DNA of 64,000 nt from Choanephora cucurbitarum. Lineage: Eukaryota; Mucoromycota; Mucoromycetes; Mucorales; Choanephoraceae. The stretch spans positions 1 to 64,000 of the forward strand of contig JAIWNI010000133.1 in assembly GCA_025331435.1 (NCBI GenBank), in the 5' to 3' direction. The translations under genes and the position numbers were made by a program. The notes beneath the pieces are model-generated. The model was given only the letters and a program-made list of their open reading frames with translations, ran no database searches and had not been told where the DNA came from. Positions 59,701 to 64,000 of the stretch are shown piece by piece; the first letter of the stretch is position 1; each line of letters begins with the position of its first letter.

Positions 59701-59942
59701 CCATTGTTCCGAATCCGGCATGACCATTCGCCTCATGGTAACGTGCAACAAGATCCGCTCTAGCCGCAAAGGGACGAAAGGTACAGCTTTGGTAGTTTGT
59801 TTATCATCAATCGGGACTTTGCAGAGAACTCGACGGTTTGTACGATGAATTTATCTTGCCTTTCTAGTAGATAGCTTTTTAGCTCGGTAAATTTTACTCG
59901 GTCAAGATCAAGGTACAGAAGGGGCCAATTGTTCTAAATTGA

Positions 59943-60486
59943 TTCCGGCGCATCTTTCATTGTCCAAGTTGCATACAGGAATTCAGGCTCAAAGGATGCA
60001 TCTCGCCATTGTTGATTCTGGGCCGCCGATTCGAGACAAGACGTCAGCAACATTGTTCTCTTTGCCAGGCTTGTATTCAATAATAGGTGAGTAAAGTTCA
60101 AGCTCATTCATCCATCTGATCAACCTGGGACTCATTTTCTCTTGAGTTCTTAAGTAGCAATTTGGTAAATGGTCCGTGAGGATTTTATAACACCTTGGCA
60201 GCCATCAAGGGAAGCAACGCCAAACACGCAATGCGTTGTAATATGCCCATTAGCTCCCTTTCTTGAGCGGGATAGTTTCGCTCCGCAGACGAAACTTTCT
60301 TCGATTCATAAGCTACTGGGTGCCATGCAGGTGGATCGGCCATCATCTGGCTGGAGAAGGGACCAGCGCCACATCCAAAATCGGAAGCGTCCGTTTCAAC
60401 TTTGAAGGGCTTGCTCCTGTTGGGTTGCTTGCAATTACAGGAGCTGAGGCCATAAGTTCCTTTATCTTATCGGAAACTATCCTGGC
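59943..60486 (-). pseudogene. Ty3 RNase H, copy 3, heavily frameshifted
   Basis: At least eight 1-nt differences (for example near 60002, 60190, 60210, 60236, 60294, 60340, 60361, 60418) break the frame that is open in copies 1 and 2. Confidence 0.8.
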
Positions 60487-61079
60487 TGTTGTGAACATTT
60501 AGAATCTATATACTGATTACGAAATAAATGATACACTGTATCGTTAATACATGCTATATCTGGATATAAAGTCTAGAATAGAAATAGAGTAACTGTAATG
60601 GATCAATGTATACTTCATCTATCTATCCTTTAGAGATCGATTTCGAATATGATGCTAACTTGAGAGACAAATTGGATCCATATCAAATAGACCAATTAGC
60701 TCTTGGGACCAGCCTTATCGATGTGGATAACTATTGATATCAGCTATACCGAATCAGAATTGAGGTGACAATGAAAATGACAAGATGGTGTCTAAAGATT
60801 TTATTAAATTAATTTCTGCCTATCTTACCATCTCAGATTCAGCTACGACCTGAGAGCTGAGTAGACTGATATCTGAGACATGGTCAATGATATACTGTTC
60901 CCGTATCCTCGATATTAAAATAGATTCCCTGATCATCTCTAGATAAAGAATATTAGTTCATCCGACCGGAAAGATATAAATACCTAGATAATCCATAGCT
61001 ATAAACGATATCTGATTTTTCTTTAATAAACTATAAAAGTTCTAAAGGATTTCTTTGTTTCATTCTTACATTCACAACA
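60487..61079 (+). mobile_element. Nested solo LTR, Ty3 copy 3
   Basis: 593 bp with the same ends and target site as the other copies, with several substitutions and indels. Confidence 0.88.
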
Positions 61080-61400
61080 CTGGCATTCCTTGGTCCATAC
61101 AATAGGTCTCCGCTTTGGTCCAGTGCCCTTAGTCAGATCAGTGAGAGGAGACGCAATGGATGCGAATTCAGGTATAAACCGGCGGTAGTGTTGCGCTAGT
61201 CCGATGAATGATCTTACTTCTTGTACATTTGTCAATGCAGGCCATGACTTCAAAACTTCTACCTTGGAACGATTCGGGAGTATACCTTTAGCTATGATGT
61301 CGAATCCAACGAATGTCAACTCTTGCTTGCCAAATTCACATTTTTTTAAATTGGCGATTAACTTTGATTCCTTTAACTTGTTCAAAATTAAGCGTACATG
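61080..61400 (-). pseudogene. Ty3 RT thumb/connection, copy 3
   Basis: Open frame matching copy 1, separated from the RT core by the same TAA. Confidence 0.85.
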
Positions 61401-62702
61401 TTATTTGTGCTCCTCCAAGGTCTTGCTGTAAATCAAGATGTCATCTAAGTACACCAATGCAAATTTATCCAAGTACTCGCCTAGTATCTTATTCATTAGA
61501 CTTTGAAAGGTTGGCGGAGCGTTGGTAAGACCAAAAGGGAGGACAAGGAATTCGAATTGCCCATATCTAGTATTAAAGGCAGTTTTAGGCACATCGTCCG
61601 GATTGATTCGTACTTGATGGTATCCTGATTTCAAGTCAAGACTTGTAAAATAGGCAGCGCCCTGCAAGCGATCTAGACATTCGTCTATTCTGGGTAAGGG
61701 ATGGTTGTTACGGATGGTAACACTGTTAAGTGCTCGGTAATCAATGCACATCCGCATTTCACCTGTCTTTTTCTTTACGAAGAGCACTGGAGCTCCCCAA
61801 GGCGATGCACTAGGACGAATTAAACCAAGTTTCAATAGCTCTTGCTCTTTAATCTGCTTTTGGAGTTCATCTAATTCGGCTGGACTCATCTTAAATGGTG
61901 GTCGACTTATAGGCTTTGCATCATTCGTTTCAATCACATGTGTTACGTCACGATTGGGGGGAAGGCCAGGTAGTTCATCTTTAAACACAGTCGCGAATTC
62001 TTTAACCAGTTTTTCCCAGTATTCGTCTTTTATCAACAGCGGGTTCTTATCATTCACTTCAGCAGCGTTCAAGTACAACAAACAACTGTCGGCACCTTGT
62101 CGGATACTCTTCTCAGCTTGTTTCTTCGAAATCAAGTAATTCAATGAGGTTGACCAGGATGACGGCTGCGTTGTTCATTATGAGGGACCAACTTGACCTT
62201 TTGTCTTCTTTCTCTTGACTTTGTATGTACCAACTGTCGGTTGACCAATCTGGTCTTGGGCGAACTTCTTTACCAAGTTCTACCCAGAATCACATCGAAC
62301 TTGGTTGGGGAAGACATAGGCCTCTACTCTGGTTTCAAAGCGTCTAAGCTCAACGTTTCTTCACAACCTTTTCTTTAATTACTGTCGTTTCTCCACCAGC
62401 TGTTTCACTGACGGTCTAGACTGGAGTAGATGAAAGGGTATACTGGGCTACATTGGTGACACATAGTTCTCACTTGCACCGCTGTCAATCAATACATTCA
62501 AAGGAGTGTTATTAGCATAACCACGGTACAGAGGGGAGTTTAGTTGCAACCACGTTAAGTTCGGACAAGTATTGAAACTCTTCTTGTAGACCTTGTTTGG
62601 ATAGATGATTGGTACCAATTCAGTTATCACTTCGTTTTTGACCTTGGATTCCATATTAGTGTTTTTGCTCACTTTATCCATATCAGTATCACAATCATTC
62701 AC
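61401..62702 (-). pseudogene. Ty3 protease and RT, copy 3, diverged protease
   Basis: RT core (61401-62144) matches the other copies apart from a 6-nt duplication (GCTCTT, near 61840) adding two residues. From 62145 to about 62640 the DNA diverges with substitutions and frame-breaking indels, although [12 protein letters not shown] is still readable near 62470. Confidence 0.85.
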
Positions 62703-62846
62703 ATCAGAAGAATAAGAGGTGTAATCATCATCTTTATTAATTGATTTGGCAGTTGGGGGAACAGCAATTTACACTTGGATCATGGTGCTTGGCAGGAAGA
62801 TTTTTGTCATCTTCACCTAGTTGAACTTCCTGGCTGTCAACTAGGT

Positions 62847-63709
62847 TTAGTGAAAATCCTTAGAAGATCCAGCACCATTTCCTTTCGTCAACTTTTCATA
62901 GCGATCTTGCTCTAATTTACGGATTTCTTGATTGCGCACTGTACAGTGTCGGCGTACATGCCCCATCTTTCCACAGTAATGGCAACGGATATTATCGCGG
63001 GGTTTAGAAGTCATCATACTCAGGTCCATTGGTTCACCGGCGTAGGGTTCTCTAGGTACAGAATGACGGTGGTGGTTAAAAGCTCCATTATTACGACGAT
63101 AGAACGAGGGGTTTTCATGGATTGCACTATCGTGTGCACTGGCAACACGGATAGCTTCACGTAGAGTTCCAGCTTGGGCGTGTCGAACCTGAGAACGGGT
63201 ATTACGGTTGTAAGGCCTCTCATAAACTTGTCGCAGGATTCATCGTCGGTAATGCCGGGAATTGCTGCGATTATATCCATGAAACCGTTTACGTAGTATG
63301 CAAGGATCCCATTTGTCGGTAAGCGGCGAGTCTGTCTCTAGCAAGGCGGATTGAATCGTCGGGACGACAGAAATCAACAAGTTCTCTCTTGAACGTCAAC
63401 CAGTCTTCGGGTTCGTCATCAGAAGATTCCAACGTACGGTACCAGTGTCTGCACGACCACGTGAGAGAGTAACAGCATAATCGCTTTGTTGCACCGAGTC
63501 ACATCCTTGAAAGTCAGTGTATCTTTCAAAAGTTCTGATCCAGAGTCAATGATCATTGCGTCACGCAGCACATCGTATGTTGATGGTTCAGTTAGTGCGG
63601 TGGAAACGGTTCTTTGTCGTATTGTTACTGTTACCCAAAGCTTTGGTAAATTCTTGGATTAGAGCAACAAGAGCGGAGTTATCAATAGAGTTGTTTTTAT
63701 TTCAGACAT
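62847..63709 (-). pseudogene. Ty3 gag, copy 3, diverged
   Basis: The C-terminal 60 codons with the CCHC knuckle are unchanged (62847-63029). Upstream of about 63138 substitutions and indels abound, including losses near 63211, 63299 and 63445, so no full gag frame exists. Confidence 0.85.
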
Positions 63710-63886
63710 TTTTTCAAATTCAATAGTATACAAAAAAAAACCAGGTAATCAGATGTTTAGGGAGTTCAATAATCAGCACACAGGCAATAGTCAGCACCCA
63801 GGCAATAGTCAGCACACAGGCAATAGTCAGCACACAGGCAGGCAGGAAGCAAGTAGTCCAGAGGATTGACTTGAGATGCTACCAAT

Positions 63887-64000
63887 TGTTCGTCTTGTTA
63901 TTTTCTTAGGGATTGTTTAGAGCAGGTCACGTGACTTTAGAAGGTATTTGAGCCAATGAGACTACTGGAAATAGTTTCCAAAGGAAGTGACGTGGTCTGT
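63887..64000 (-). repeat. 5' LTR, Ty3 copy 3, partial
   Basis: The first 114 bases of the LTR are in the window, with an extra T after TGT and several substitutions relative to its own 3' LTR, unlike copies 1 and 2. Confidence 0.85.

Larger units (their letters stand above)
46926..64000. repeat. Tandem array unit 3 (cut by the window end)
   Basis: Same order again, shifted by 17.40 kb from unit 2. From about 53700 onward it differs from units 1 and 2 by many scattered 1-nt gains and losses. The last ~1.9 kb of its Ty3 has patches of real divergence. Confidence 0.92.
57492..64000 (-). mobile_element. Ty3/gypsy LTR retrotransposon, copy 3 (incomplete)
   Basis: 3' LTR 57492-57942, with the 5' LTR cut by the window end. 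It has the same shared stops and nested LTR, many private 1-nt indels, and diverged patches in protease (62145-62640) and in the first two thirds of gag (63138-63720). Confidence 0.92.

Noticed and set aside
1..64000. tRNA or rRNA genes
   Set aside because: Scanned for tRNA B-box-like and rRNA-like stretches by eye and saw none; a covariance-model scan would be decisive.

Overview
The window looks like repeat-rich nuclear DNA of an early-diverging fungus, most likely Mucoromycota. This is inferred from AT-rich DNA, 50-70 nt introns with GTAAGT-type donors, a fungal ATX1-type copper chaperone, and the mix of Helitron, Ty3/gypsy, LINE and TA-flanked DNA elements. No search was run, so the species is unassigned. 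Nothing suggests a prokaryote: there are no operons or Shine-Dalgarno-spaced genes, and the clearest genes are spliced.

Left flank (1-11426). Two short host genes lie on the minus strand: a three-exon ATX1 copper chaperone (680-1005) and a secreted subtilisin-inhibitor-like (SSI) protein (1992-2372). Then come mobile-element remains: a degenerate Helitron/Pif1 helicase tail (3540-4286, +), a 577-bp TA-flanked inverted-repeat element (4931-5507) abutting a truncated D34E transposase (5510-6154, +), and a large, nearly intact Helitron Rep-helicase (about 6669-11047, -) broken by one in-frame TGA and a terminal frameshift.

Tandem array (11427-64000). The rest is a tandem array with a period of about 17.4 kb: a truncated unit (11427-12130), unit 1 (12131-29529), unit 2 (29530-46925) and unit 3 (46926 to the window end). 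Each full unit has a segment X of about 10.5 kb followed by one 6.85-kb Ty3/gypsy element in minus orientation. X holds a decayed LINE on the minus strand, several miniature inverted-repeat elements, a six-exon plus-strand gene of no family I recognise, and a 164-bp repeat in three copies. In unit 1 the six-exon gene reads cleanly as 465 aa and carries a PD-(D/E)XK-like signature. In unit 2 it has one 1-nt frameshift, and in unit 3 it has many small indels. The Ty3 copies share the same lesions: stop codons at the same places in pol and a nested 592-bp solo LTR. The unit was therefore amplified after those events.

Most of this DNA is mobile-element residue. The most interesting parts are the high-copy X gene, the structure of the array (edge inside a GAA-repeat coding tract, one junction lacking the Ty3, one unit with a 103-bp block swapped for unrelated sequence of equal length), and the Ty3 element, whose matching LTRs contrast with its interrupted pol. 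Unit 3 has a dense scatter of 1-nt indels that may be consensus error; check this before interpreting its broken genes.
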